DNA of 64,000 nucleotides, taken from contig NZ_BAUA01000099.1 in assembly GCF_000710915.1 (NCBI RefSeq), positions 1 to 64,000 of the forward strand, read 5' to 3'. Position 1 is the stretch's first letter. Each line of letters opens with the position of its first letter. The DNA is from Nocardia brasiliensis IFM 10847. GTDB taxonomy: Bacteria > Actinomycetota > Actinomycetes > Mycobacteriales > Mycobacteriaceae. A program made the translations under genes and the position numbers. The notes under the pieces were generated by a model. The model saw only the letters and a program-made list of their open reading frames with translations, did not search any database and was not told the DNA's origin. Positions 35,561 to 43,797 of the stretch are shown here, one piece after another.

Positions 35561-35973
35561 CGACGACCGCCGAACCGACCTCGGTAGCGGTCGGCACCGT
35601 GCTGCCCGAGCTGGTGATCGAGGCCGATCCCACGTTCGTGATCAGTACTGCCTTGGCTACCAGGGACTTTCAGGATGTCCACCACGACAGGGACAAGGCC
35701 GTCGCCCGCGGTTCCAAGGACATCTTCGTCAACATCCTCACCGACACCGGCATCGTGCAGCGCTTCGTCACCGACTGGGCCGGACCGCGCGCGGTGCTGA
35801 AGTCGATCTCGCTGCGCCTCGGGGTGCCGCTGTACGCGGGGGACACGCTGACCCTGTCCGGCGCGGTCTCCGCTCTGGACGGCGATGACATCCATATCGA
35901 CGTGGTGGGCCGGGACAGCCTCGGCGACCACGTGACGGCGAAAGTCGTCATCGCCTACCGGAGGACGGCCTGA
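35557..35973 (+). CDS. chsH1: Steroid side-chain enoyl-CoA hydratase subunit ChsH1 (MaoC-like)
   Basis: A 138-residue single hot-dog MaoC protein with ATRDFQDVHHDRDKAVARG, the hydratase-2-like segment that supplies catalytic Asp/His, and FVNILTDTGIVQRF. It forms a heterodimer pair with ChsH2 to hydrate 3-oxo-4,17-pregnadiene-20-carboxyl-CoA. Overlaps both neighbours by 1-4 bases, so stoichiometric translation is likely. Confidence 0.93.
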   Translation: MTTTAEPTSVAVGTVLPELVIEADPTFVISTALATRDFQDVHHDRDKAVARGSKDIFVNILTDTGIVQRFVTDWAGPRAVLKSISLRLGVPLYAGDTLTLSGAVSALDGDDIHIDVVGRDSLGDHVTAKVVIAYRRTA

Positions 35974-37151
35974 TGACCGAAACGAGCATCGCCGGGCGCG
36001 CGGCCATCGTCGGCATCGGCGCCACCGACTTCTCCAAGGACTCCGGGCGCAGCGAACTGCGCCTGGCCGCCGAGGCGGTCGACGCCGCGCTGGCCGACGC
36101 CGGTCTCACGCCCGGTGACGTCGACGGTCTGACCACCTTCACCATGGACACCAACACCCAGGCCGCGGTCGCCAGGGCAGTCGGCATCCCGCAGCTGAAG
36201 TTCTTCAGCCACATCGGTTACGGCGGCGGCGCGGCCTGTGCCACCATCCAGCAGGCGGCGATGGCGGTGGCCACCGGCATCGCCGATGTGGTGGTGGCCT
36301 ATCGCGCCTTCAACGAGCGGTCGGTCTCCCGGTTCGGTCAGTTCTCCACCGCGCTCGCGACCGCACCGACCTCCTCGGGCATCGACGCGGGCTGGTCCTA
36401 TCCGCAGGGCCTGGGCACGCCCGCGGCGCAGGTGGCCATGGTGGCCCGGCGCTACATGCACGTATACGGCGCCACCAGTGCGGATTTCGGCCGGGTCGCA
36501 GTGGCCGATCGCAAGCATGCCGCGGTGAATCCGGCCGCGTTCTTCTACGGCAAGCCGATTTCCCTGGAGGACCACCAGAATTCGCGGTGGATCGCCGAGC
36601 CGCTGCACCTGCTCGACTGCTGTCAGGAGTCCGACGGCGGGGTGGCGATCGTGGTGACCAGCGTCGAACGCGCCCGCGACCTACCGCAGCGACCCGCGGT
36701 GATCGCCGCCGCCGCACAGGGTTGCGGTGCCGACCAGTACGTCATGACGAGCTATTACCGCGACGCCATGGACGGCCTGCCGGAAATGGGTCTGGTCGGC
36801 GACCAGCTCTGGGCGCAGAGTGGATTGCGGCCAGCGGACATGCAGGCCGCGATCCTCTACGACCACTTCACCCCGTTCGTGCTCATGCAATTGGAGGAGC
36901 TCGGGTTCTGCGGGCGCGGCGAGGCCAAGGATTTCATCGCCGACGGCGCCATCGAGGTCGGTGGCAGGCTGCCGCTGAACACCCACGGTGGCCAGCTCGG
37001 CGAGGCCTACATCCACGGCATGAACGGTATCGCCGAGGCGGTCCGCCAGATTCGCGGCACCTCGGTGAACCCGGTGGACGACCTGACGAACATCCTGGTC
37101 ACCGCCGGTACCGGCGTGCCGACGTCGGGATTGGTGCTCAGCGCCAACTGA
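35973..37151 (+). CDS. ltp2: Steroid side-chain aldolase Ltp2 (thiolase-like)
   Basis: A 392-residue thiolase-superfamily (SCP-x type) protein: GIGATDFSKDSGRSEL at the N-terminus, GGGAACATIQQAAMAVATG, and the C-terminal THGGQLGEAYIHGMNG. It cleaves the 17-hydroxy-pregnane-20-carboxyl-CoA by retro-aldol reaction to androstenedione and propionyl-CoA, in complex with the DUF35 part of ChsH2. Last gene of the fadE34-ltp2 operon; convergent with the next gene. Confidence 0.94.
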   Translation: MTETSIAGRAAIVGIGATDFSKDSGRSELRLAAEAVDAALADAGLTPGDVDGLTTFTMDTNTQAAVARAVGIPQLKFFSHIGYGGGAACATIQQAAMAVATGIADVVVAYRAFNERSVSRFGQFSTALATAPTSSGIDAGWSYPQGLGTPAAQVAMVARRYMHVYGATSADFGRVAVADRKHAAVNPAAFFYGKPISLEDHQNSRWIAEPLHLLDCCQESDGGVAIVVTSVERARDLPQRPAVIAAAAQGCGADQYVMTSYYRDAMDGLPEMGLVGDQLWAQSGLRPADMQAAILYDHFTPFVLMQLEELGFCGRGEAKDFIADGAIEVGGRLPLNTHGGQLGEAYIHGMNGIAEAVRQIRGTSVNPVDDLTNILVTAGTGVPTSGLVLSAN

Positions 37152-37158
37152 TCTCGCG

Positions 37159-38304
37159 TCAGTGCTCCGGCTTGCCGGGCTGATCGTGGGTGGAGCAGTG
37201 GATGCCGCCGCCGCCCGCGGCGATCTCGTCGATCGGCACCGCGACGACGTCGCGGCCCGGCAGGTGATCGCGCAGGATGCCCTGGGCGCGGTCGTCGGCG
37301 GCGCGGTCGCCGAACTCGGGCAGGAACACCGCGCCGTTGGCGATGTAGAAGTTCGCGTAGCTGGACACGAATTCCTCGCCCTGGCCGGTGATCCGGTCGG
37401 GGTCGGGCTGGGGCAGGTCGATCACCTCGAGCTTGCGTCCGCGCGCGTCGGTCGCCTCCGCCAGCACGCGCCGGGCCTGATCGCTGGAGCGTGACCAGGA
37501 ATCGGCGGGTGCGCCGGGGAAAGGCTTGTCCAGCAAGACGACTCCCGGCGCGATGTAGCGGACCAGGCAGTCGACGTGCGCGTCGGTGATGTCCTCGCCG
37601 CGGACCCCCTCGAACCAGATCACCTTCTCGATGCCGAGGGTCTGCTTCAGTTCCGCCTCGAGCTGGTCGCGGCTCTTGCCCGGGTTGCGGTTGTCGTTGA
37701 CGATCGAACTCTCGGTGACCAGCAGCGTGCCCTGGCCGTCGGTCTCCAGCGCGCCGCCCTCGGCGACGAACGGCGCCGAGTAGCTCGGAATGTGGTAGCG
37801 CGACAGCAGGTTCTGGCCGAGCGGTCCGTCGTTGGGATGCGGCTGCTTGTTGCCCCAGCCGTTGAAGTGCAGGTCGACGCCGACGGCCTGGCCCGCCTGT
37901 TCGACGAAGACCGGGACGGTGTCGCGGGCCCACAGGTCGTCGACCTCGAGCGCGATCACCTCGACGCCGCTGCCGCACTGCTTTTGCGCGTCTTTCACCT
38001 GGCCGGCCCTGGCCAGCATGACCACGTACTCGTACTCGGCGATCTCGCGGGCCAGCCCGGCGATGTCCTTGCGCACGTCGCCGAGATAGTTCCCCCAGAT
38101 CGCGGCCTGCGCGGGCCAGGACATGTAGGTGCGAGCGTGGCTCTCCCATTCGGCGCCGAAACGGCCACCGGGCCCGGCGGCCGTCGGAGTCGGCGTCGCG
38201 GTCGCGGACGGCTCCGACGAGCCGCACGCCGACATGCCCGCGGCGAGCAGGCCCGCCCCCGCGAGGACGCTGAACACAGAACGGCGAGACATGGGGTTCT
38301 CCAT
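37159..38304 (-). CDS. Exported agmatine deiminase / PAD-like hydrolase, probable Tat lipoprotein
   Basis: A 381-residue guanidine-modifying enzyme. The N-terminus has a twin-arginine run (SRRSVFSVLAG) and a lipobox-like SAC with Cys27, so it is probably exported and lipid anchored. The catalytic domain has WARDTVPVFV, GGALETDGQGTLLVTESS, DAHVDCLVRYI and the nucleophile Cys370 in GGGGIHCSTHDQP. Agmatine deiminases are normally cytoplasmic. Could also act on arginine-like groups of peptides. Convergent with ltp2, monocistronic. Confidence 0.88.
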   Translation of the reverse strand: MENPMSRRSVFSVLAGAGLLAAGMSACGSSEPSATATPTPTAAGPGGRFGAEWESHARTYMSWPAQAAIWGNYLGDVRKDIAGLAREIAEYEYVVMLARAGQVKDAQKQCGSGVEVIALEVDDLWARDTVPVFVEQAGQAVGVDLHFNGWGNKQPHPNDGPLGQNLLSRYHIPSYSAPFVAEGGALETDGQGTLLVTESSIVNDNRNPGKSRDQLEAELKQTLGIEKVIWFEGVRGEDITDAHVDCLVRYIAPGVVLLDKPFPGAPADSWSRSSDQARRVLAEATDARGRKLEVIDLPQPDPDRITGQGEEFVSSYANFYIANGAVFLPEFGDRAADDRAQGILRDHLPGRDVVAVPIDEIAAGGGGIHCSTHDQPGKPEH

Positions 38305-38341
38305 AACGGGCTCCGATAGTCGGTAGATCTCTGGACGAGAA

Positions 38342-38365
38342 TCCTGACTAAAATTTTAGTCAGGA
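38342..38365. promoter_or_regulatory. 24-base perfect palindrome, probable TetR operator
   Basis: Each half reads TCCTGACTAAAA and its exact complement. It ends 21 bases before the ATG of the TetR gene at 38387 and 38 bases before the divergent deiminase start, so it could control both. Confidence 0.88.
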
Positions 38366-38386
38366 ATGGACTGTACCATTGACCCC

Positions 38387-38968
38387 ATGTCTCGTCGTGA
38401 TTCGATCTTGGAGTCGGCCGCCCGCGTGGTCGCGCAGCGCGGTATCCGTGGCCTGCGGGTGGAGGAGCTGGCCGAGGCGGCCGGCGTCTCCACCTCGCTG
38501 ATCTACTACCACTTCAAGGACAGAGCGGGCCTGCTCGCGCAGACCCTGGACTTCATCAGCACCCGCGCCGAGCGCTACACCGATGCCGAGATCGATGCCG
38601 ACGCGGATCCGATCGGTCACCTCGAACAGGTGTTGCTGCTGGAATTGCAGGACCTGCCGGTGGTGGTGGAGAACAGCATCGCGTGGGGCGAATACTGCTC
38701 CACCGCCATCTTCCAGCCCGAGCTGCGCGATCAGCTCCGCGCGGCCACAGCACGCTGGAACGGCTATGTGAGCGAGGTGATCGGCACGGCCCAGGAGCGC
38801 GGTCTCGTCGCTGCCGAGGTGATTCCCGGCGATGTGGCCGAACGGCTCACCGCGCTGATCGAGGGGCTCAGCATGCGCTGGCTGAGCGGTTCGCTCGAGC
38901 TCGCGCGCGCCCGCGAATTGGTCTGCGGCGCCATCACTGTCGAACTCGGCCGGATCGGGGTCGCGTGA
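38387..38968 (+). CDS. TetR-family transcriptional regulator
   Basis: A 193-residue regulator with helix-turn-helix LRVEELAEAAGVSTSLIYYHF (about residues 22-46). ATG 38387 was taken over the upstream ATG at 38366 because the latter overlaps the operator's end. The ligand domain is not assignable. It is divergent from the exported deiminase and overlaps a NUDIX gene by four bases (GTGA), so the three genes likely form one regulatory unit. Confidence 0.9.
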   Translation: MSRRDSILESAARVVAQRGIRGLRVEELAEAAGVSTSLIYYHFKDRAGLLAQTLDFISTRAERYTDAEIDADADPIGHLEQVLLLELQDLPVVVENSIAWGEYCSTAIFQPELRDQLRAATARWNGYVSEVIGTAQERGLVAAEVIPGDVAERLTALIEGLSMRWLSGSLELARARELVCGAITVELGRIGVA

Positions 38969-39513
38969 ACACCCGGCATCTCGTCGACGCACACGTCCTG
39001 CTCATCCGGGACGGCCGACTGCTGCTCAGCAAGCGGCGGGGCGCCGACGAATTCGACGGCCGCTGGCATCTCCCGGCGGGCAAGGTCGAGGTGGGCGAGT
39101 CGGCGACCGCCGCGGCGGTCCGCGAGGCGAACGAGGAGATCGGTGTCCACATCGACCCGGCCGACCTGCGCCACGTCCACACCGCGCACGTCGTCGGCAG
39201 CGGTCACGAGCCCCGACTCGGCCTCTTCTTCGAGGTCCGGACCTGGCGCGGAGAGCCGGCCAACCGCGAGCCGGACAAATGCTACGAACTGCGCTGGTTC
39301 CCCCTCGACGACCTCCCCGCCGACATCATCGCCTATCCCACCGCGGGCATCAGCGCCCTGAGCACCGGTGCCACCTACAGTGAGCGCGGGTGGAATGCCG
39401 AGGCGAAGAACCTTTCGGCCCGGCTCAGCCTTTCGGAGACCGGCGCTGCGATCGAGCTCGACCCGGCCGCCGCGCCGGATCGCCCTGGATCCGCCGCTTT
39501 CGACGAAATGTGA
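38965..39513 (+). CDS. NUDIX hydrolase
   Basis: A 182-residue pyrophosphohydrolase. The NUDIX box GKVEVGESATAAAVREANEEIG fits GX5EX7REUXEEXGU (about residues 33-55). The final 40 residues are outside the core. GTG 38965 overlaps the TetR stop. Substrate unknown, probably a damaged or signalling nucleotide. Confidence 0.9.
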   Translation: MNTRHLVDAHVLLIRDGRLLLSKRRGADEFDGRWHLPAGKVEVGESATAAAVREANEEIGVHIDPADLRHVHTAHVVGSGHEPRLGLFFEVRTWRGEPANREPDKCYELRWFPLDDLPADIIAYPTAGISALSTGATYSERGWNAEAKNLSARLSLSETGAAIELDPAAAPDRPGSAAFDEM

Positions 39514-39543
39514 AGCCCTGCGGGGCAATCGCTTCGGTCGCGC

Positions 39544-40140
39544 TCAGCGTTGCTCGGCACCGACTCCGCGGAAGAAGGCCGTCAGCAGCGCGGTCAGTTG
39601 GCCGACGCTGTGGGCGGTTCCGGGCGTGAGATCGGCGCGCGTGCCCGCGAATCGGTCGAAGAGCGCGCCTTCGAGAACGGCGATGAAGTCGGCGGCCGCG
39701 GTCTCGGGGGCGGACACGCCCATGGCGTCGAACAGGTCTCGCGCGCGCTCGACGGAAAAGAGGCTGCGCGCCAGTCGTGCGCGCAGGTCGGCATCCGGCA
39801 GCAGCTCGATAATCAGGGCGTGCCGGACAATCAGGTGATTGCGTCGTTCGGCGAGTAGCCGGTCGAGCCAGGCGGCGGTGGCGGCCGCGACGGACCCGGG
39901 CAGCGGCGATCCGGGTGGTGCGAGCTGTGCGGTGGTGAAGTCCGCCCGGGATCGGGTCGTGATCCGCTCCACGATCGCTTCGATGAGTGCGCGTTTTGTC
40001 CGGTAGTAATACGAGCTCGACCCCGCGGGCAAGGCCAGCGCGGTATCGAGGGCACGGTGGGTGAGCGCTCGAATGCCTTGGGCGGCAATCAGATCGATGG
40101 CGGCATCGATGATCAGTGCGCGCCGATCGGGTGTGGACAT
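39544..40140 (-). CDS. TetR-family transcriptional regulator
   Basis: A 198-residue regulator with HTH ALTHRALDTALALPAGSSSYYYR, the pattern of the TetR group with a C-terminal TetR_C_17-like domain. ATG 40140 gives MSTPDRRAL. A very long palindrome lies 23 bases upstream in the region shared with zapE. Confidence 0.9.
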   Translation of the reverse strand: MSTPDRRALIIDAAIDLIAAQGIRALTHRALDTALALPAGSSSYYYRTKRALIEAIVERITTRSRADFTTAQLAPPGSPLPGSVAAATAAWLDRLLAERRNHLIVRHALIIELLPDADLRARLARSLFSVERARDLFDAMGVSAPETAAADFIAVLEGALFDRFAGTRADLTPGTAHSVGQLTALLTAFFRGVGAEQR

Positions 40141-40162
40141 GATCACCTTTCTGGTCTCGTCG

Positions 40163-40196
40163 AGTCCGATCCTCTACAAATGTAGAGGATCGGACT
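40163..40196. promoter_or_regulatory. 34-base palindrome between tetR and zapE
   Basis: Perfect 16-base arms beginning AGTCCGATCCTCTACA around a central AA. It covers the only region that can hold the divergent promoters, so it is a strong candidate operator for the TetR protein. Confidence 0.88.
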
Positions 40197-40219
40197 TTAT
40201 CCTGGAGATCGGGGTTCTC

Positions 40220-41197
40220 ATGTCGGCTATCGAAGCTGGGGCCGTCGTGCTCGACGCGGATCAGGCGCGGGTGGCGCAACGCCTGGCGGAGCTGGTGGAC
40301 CGGCGCGGGCGGCCGGTGCGGCGGCACCGGGGAATCTATCTGCACGGCAGGCCGGGGCGCGGCAAGACGATGGTGATGGATCGTTTCTTCGCCGGGGTGA
40401 CCTCGGAGCGTAAGCGCCGCTTCCACTTTCATCAGTTCTTCGCCCAGTTGCACGCGGCGGCGCACGCGTCCGGATCGATCGACAGGGCAGTCGCCGCGTT
40501 GCTCGGCGACGCCCGGCTGGTGTGTTTCGACGAATTCCATGTGCACGACATCGGCGACGCGATGCTCATCGCGCGGATGCTCGACGCGCTGTTCGCCCGC
40601 CACGTCGTGCTGGTGGTCACCTCGAACTATCCGCCCGCGCGGCTACTGCCCAATCCGCTGTTCCACGACCGGTTCCTGCCGACGATCGCCCGCATCACCG
40701 CGCACCTGGACGTGGTATCCCTGGACGGTCCGCTGGACTACCGCACCCGTGGACCTGCGGGCGGCCGTTCCGGTTTCGCGGCGGGTCGGTACCTGGTCGA
40801 GCGTGCCGCCCAGGAACCCGCGGCGGTGGCTTCGGTCGCGGTGCCGATCGGCGCGCGCACCATCCAGGCCAGGAAAGCCGATGGCGACGGCCTCGAGATC
40901 GAATTCACCGCGCTCTGCGGCACTCCCACCGCCGCCTCCGACTATGTCGCACTGGCGCAACGCTTTCGGCGCTGGACCATCGTGGATGTGCCCCGTTTGG
41001 CCGAGGTGCCGCCGGACTGGGCGATGCGTTTCGTCAATGTGGTCGATGTGCTCTACGACGCGGATCGAGAGCTCGGAATCGCCGCGCGGGTGCCTTTGCC
41101 GGAGTTGGTAGACGGTGTACACGACATCCCCGATATTTCCCGGCTCGCCAGCCGACTTTGTGAACTTTCCCAATTGGTAGCTTCTTCGGTCGGATAG
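40220..41197 (+). CDS. zapE: Cell division protein ZapE (AFG1-like ATPase)
   Basis: A 325-residue P-loop ATPase. Walker A GRPGRGKT at 43-50, Walker B LVCFDEFHVHDIGDA, sensor VVTSNYPPARLLPNPLFHDRFLP, and the C-terminal RRWTIVDVPRLAEV. ZapE modulates FtsZ rings; AFG1 relatives act in protein quality control. ATG 40220 begins MSAIEAGAVV. Its link to the divergent TetR through a shared palindrome is unusual for a cell division gene. Confidence 0.9.
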   Translation: MSAIEAGAVVLDADQARVAQRLAELVDRRGRPVRRHRGIYLHGRPGRGKTMVMDRFFAGVTSERKRRFHFHQFFAQLHAAAHASGSIDRAVAALLGDARLVCFDEFHVHDIGDAMLIARMLDALFARHVVLVVTSNYPPARLLPNPLFHDRFLPTIARITAHLDVVSLDGPLDYRTRGPAGGRSGFAAGRYLVERAAQEPAAVASVAVPIGARTIQARKADGDGLEIEFTALCGTPTAASDYVALAQRFRRWTIVDVPRLAEVPPDWAMRFVNVVDVLYDADRELGIAARVPLPELVDGVHDIPDISRLASRLCELSQLVASSVG

Positions 41198-41346
41198 TTG
41201 TGCAATGAACCGGAGACCTGCCCCTGAGCAGCGGGATTCATTGATAAAGAGGATCAATTCCGAAGTATTCGATTCCATCCCGAGCGGACCGCTCGGCATG
41301 TAACTATGTGGCTGTTTTGTGCAGTACTCAGGTTTGGTGGTAATCA

Positions 41347-42291
41347 GTGGCCGGGGCGCGATCGCCGATATTGCGCGTGATCGTTCTGATCACGCTGCTG
41401 GCGTTTGCCGCGTTCGCGTTACGGGGATACATCCCAGGGGTGGCCGAAACCCGCGACCAGCCCGCGCCGCCCTCGGCGCTGTCGGTGGCCCTGATGCCGG
41501 TGCTGCTCACCGTCTCCATGGTCATCCTGCTCGCGGGCGTGATAGCGAGCCAGCATCGGCTGCCGCTGGCCATGCCCGAACCCGACCGCGACGCCGACCG
41601 GCCGCGCGGCGGTCTCGGCCGGGGCGGGCTGTTGGTGCTGGCCGGTCTCGCCGTCCTGGCCATGCTCCTCTCGGCCGCCTCGGCGATCTTCTTCGCGGGC
41701 GTCGGCGGCGATGACAGCGCGCCACCCAGCCCTGCCGAGGCCCCGAACCCCGGCCGGCCGCCGGACGAATTCGCCACCAGCGCACCCGATCCCGGGGCCA
41801 CACCCGCGGAACTGACCGGCACCGCGTTCCTGCTCACCGCCGTCGCGGCGATCGCACTGGTCGTCGTCGCCCTGGCCGGGCTCGTCGTGGTCACCATCGC
41901 GTCGCGGCGTCGGCCCGCGCCCGCGCCGCCGCCGCTGGTCGTCGTGCCGCCCACCGCGGTGGACTCGCTGGCCCGGGCCGCCGAAATGGGTTTGGCCGCA
42001 ATGAATGTGCCGGGCCAGGACCCGCGGACCGCGATCATCGCCTGCTACGTCGCGATGGAACGCGGCCTCGCCTTCGATCGCGCTGCCGCACCGCTGGTTT
42101 CGGATACGCCGATGGAGGTGCTCGCCCGCGCGTTCGAGCGCGGCGCGCTGCACGACGCCTCGGCCCGGGAATTGGTCGCCCTGTTCGAGGAGGCCAGATT
42201 CAGCCCGCACGCGATGCTCGAATGGCAGCGGATGCGGGCGGAACAGCTGCTGCGGATCGTCCTCGCGGATCTGCAAGGCGAACCAGCATGA
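41347..42291 (+). CDS. DUF4129 membrane protein
   Basis: A 314-residue protein with an N-terminal helix (about 10-28), helices near 45-65, 90-115 and 155-180, a proline-rich loop, and a C-terminal cytoplasmic DUF4129 domain (MERGLAFDRAAAPLVSDTP, FEEARFSPHAM). DUF4129 proteins recur with MoxR ATPases and DUF58 proteins, as here. GTG 41347 starts the protein. First gene of a five-gene operon. Confidence 0.85.
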   Translation: MAGARSPILRVIVLITLLAFAAFALRGYIPGVAETRDQPAPPSALSVALMPVLLTVSMVILLAGVIASQHRLPLAMPEPDRDADRPRGGLGRGGLLVLAGLAVLAMLLSAASAIFFAGVGGDDSAPPSPAEAPNPGRPPDEFATSAPDPGATPAELTGTAFLLTAVAAIALVVVALAGLVVVTIASRRRPAPAPPPLVVVPPTAVDSLARAAEMGLAAMNVPGQDPRTAIIACYVAMERGLAFDRAAAPLVSDTPMEVLARAFERGALHDASARELVALFEEARFSPHAMLEWQRMRAEQLLRIVLADLQGEPA

Positions 42292-42307
42292 GAGAGCGGG
42301 AGGCAGT

Positions 42308-42805
42308 TTGAATCGAATGGCCGTTGTCCTGGGCGCCGCGGTGGTGATCGCCGTGATCGAGCTGGTGACCTTCGAGAAGGCGCGCGGCATCATGTTGTTC
42401 GCCGTCGCGATCCCGGTCGCGCTCGCGTTGGCCTGGCTGGTCTGGTCGCTGCTCGACCGCGGCGAGCAGCGCACCTTCGACGAGATCGACGAGATCGAGA
42501 ACGGTCCCGCCGAGATGCTGCGCCGCTGGCATGCCAGGGCGCAGATGCTCGCCGACCGCGCCGAGGGCACCCGCGCCGACTGGGACCGGCACCTGCGGCC
42601 GTTGCTGGCCAAGGAGTTCGAGCTGTCCAGCGGGCAGCGGGTGGCGAAGAACCGCCGCGCCACCGAGGCCGCCGGGATCCATCTGTTCGGACCCGAGCTG
42701 TGGCGCTGGGTGGACCCGGCCAACTCGGCATTGCGTGATCAGACCACAAGGGCACCGGGCCGGGCGGCACTGGACGAGATCCTGAGCCGCCTGCAGAGAA
42801 TGTGA
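42308..42805 (+). CDS. Membrane-anchored hypothetical protein of the MoxR operon
   Basis: A 165-residue protein with two N-terminal helices (about 5-22 and 30-48) and a charged cytoplasmic region (FDEIDEIENGPAEML, TRADWDRHLRPLLAKEFE). A GGGAGG site sits four bases before TTG 42308; ATG 42317 is the alternative. It occupies the place of the small membrane protein found between DUF4129 and MoxR genes in other actinobacteria. Function unknown. Confidence 0.75.
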   Translation: MNRMAVVLGAAVVIAVIELVTFEKARGIMLFAVAIPVALALAWLVWSLLDRGEQRTFDEIDEIENGPAEMLRRWHARAQMLADRAEGTRADWDRHLRPLLAKEFELSSGQRVAKNRRATEAAGIHLFGPELWRWVDPANSALRDQTTRAPGRAALDEILSRLQRM

Positions 42806-42834
42806 AATGGGTTGAGGCAAGTGCGGGTACACAG

Positions 42835-43797
42835 ATGACAATGCCGATGGATGTCACGGTCCAGCGCAGCGACGCCGTGCTCAGAGAGATCTCCCGGGTG
42901 GTGGTGGGCAAACGGGACGAGATGCAGCTGATCCTGATCGCGGTGCTGGCCGGCGGCCACGTGCTGATCGAGGATCTGCCCGGCCTGGGTAAGACGCTGA
43001 TCGCCAGATCGTTCGCCGCCGCGCTCGGCCTGCAGTTCACCCGGGTGCAGTTCACCCCGGACCTGCTCCCCGCGGACCTGCTCGGTTCGACGATCTACGA
43101 CATGAACTCCGGCCGCTTCACCTTCCGGCGCGGTCCGGTGTTCACCAATGTGCTGCTCGCCGACGAGATCAACCGCACGCCGCCGAAGACCCAAGCCGCG
43201 CTGCTGGAGTCGATGGCCGAGGGCCAGGTCAGCATCGATGGCGAAACCTTCCCGCTGCCACAGCCTTTCATCGTGCTGGCGACCGACAACCCGATCGAGT
43301 ACGAGGGCACCTACCCGTTGCCGGAGGCGCAACTCGACCGGTTCGCGATCCAGTTGCGACTCGGCTATCTCTCCGAACACGACGAGACGCAGATGATCCG
43401 GCGCAGGCTCGAGCGCGGTGCGACCACGCCGCAGGTCGGACAGGTGGTGGACGCGAACGGGCTGCTGGAGATGCGGCAATCCGTCGAGTACGTGACGGTG
43501 CACCCGGATGTGGTGAGTTACGTGGTGGCGCTGGCCGCGGCCACCCGCGGCCATCCCCAAGTCGAGGTCGGGGCGAGTCCGCGCGCGGAGCTCGATCTGG
43601 TGCAGATGTCGCGGGCCAGGGCGCTGCTGCTCGGCCGCGACTACGTGATCCCGGAAGACGTGAAGGCACTGGCGATTCCGGCGATGGCGCATCGGATCAC
43701 GTTGCGGCCTGAGATGTGGGTGCGCCGCATCCGGGGCGAGGACGTGATCACCGAGCTGTTACGCCGCCTCCCGGTTCCCCGCGCGACCGTGACATGA
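42835..43797 (+). CDS. MoxR-family AAA+ ATPase
   Basis: A 320-residue ATPase: Walker A DLPGLGKT, Walker B NVLLADEINRTPPK, sensor 1 VLATDNPIEYEGTYPLPEAQLDRF. MoxR proteins act as chaperones for the assembly or metal loading of partner complexes and usually cooperate with VWA/DUF58 proteins. ATG 42835 (MTMPMDVTV) was chosen over GTG 42802. Overlaps the DUF58 gene by four bases. Confidence 0.94.
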   Translation: MTMPMDVTVQRSDAVLREISRVVVGKRDEMQLILIAVLAGGHVLIEDLPGLGKTLIARSFAAALGLQFTRVQFTPDLLPADLLGSTIYDMNSGRFTFRRGPVFTNVLLADEINRTPPKTQAALLESMAEGQVSIDGETFPLPQPFIVLATDNPIEYEGTYPLPEAQLDRFAIQLRLGYLSEHDETQMIRRRLERGATTPQVGQVVDANGLLEMRQSVEYVTVHPDVVSYVVALAAATRGHPQVEVGASPRAELDLVQMSRARALLLGRDYVIPEDVKALAIPAMAHRITLRPEMWVRRIRGEDVITELLRRLPVPRATVT

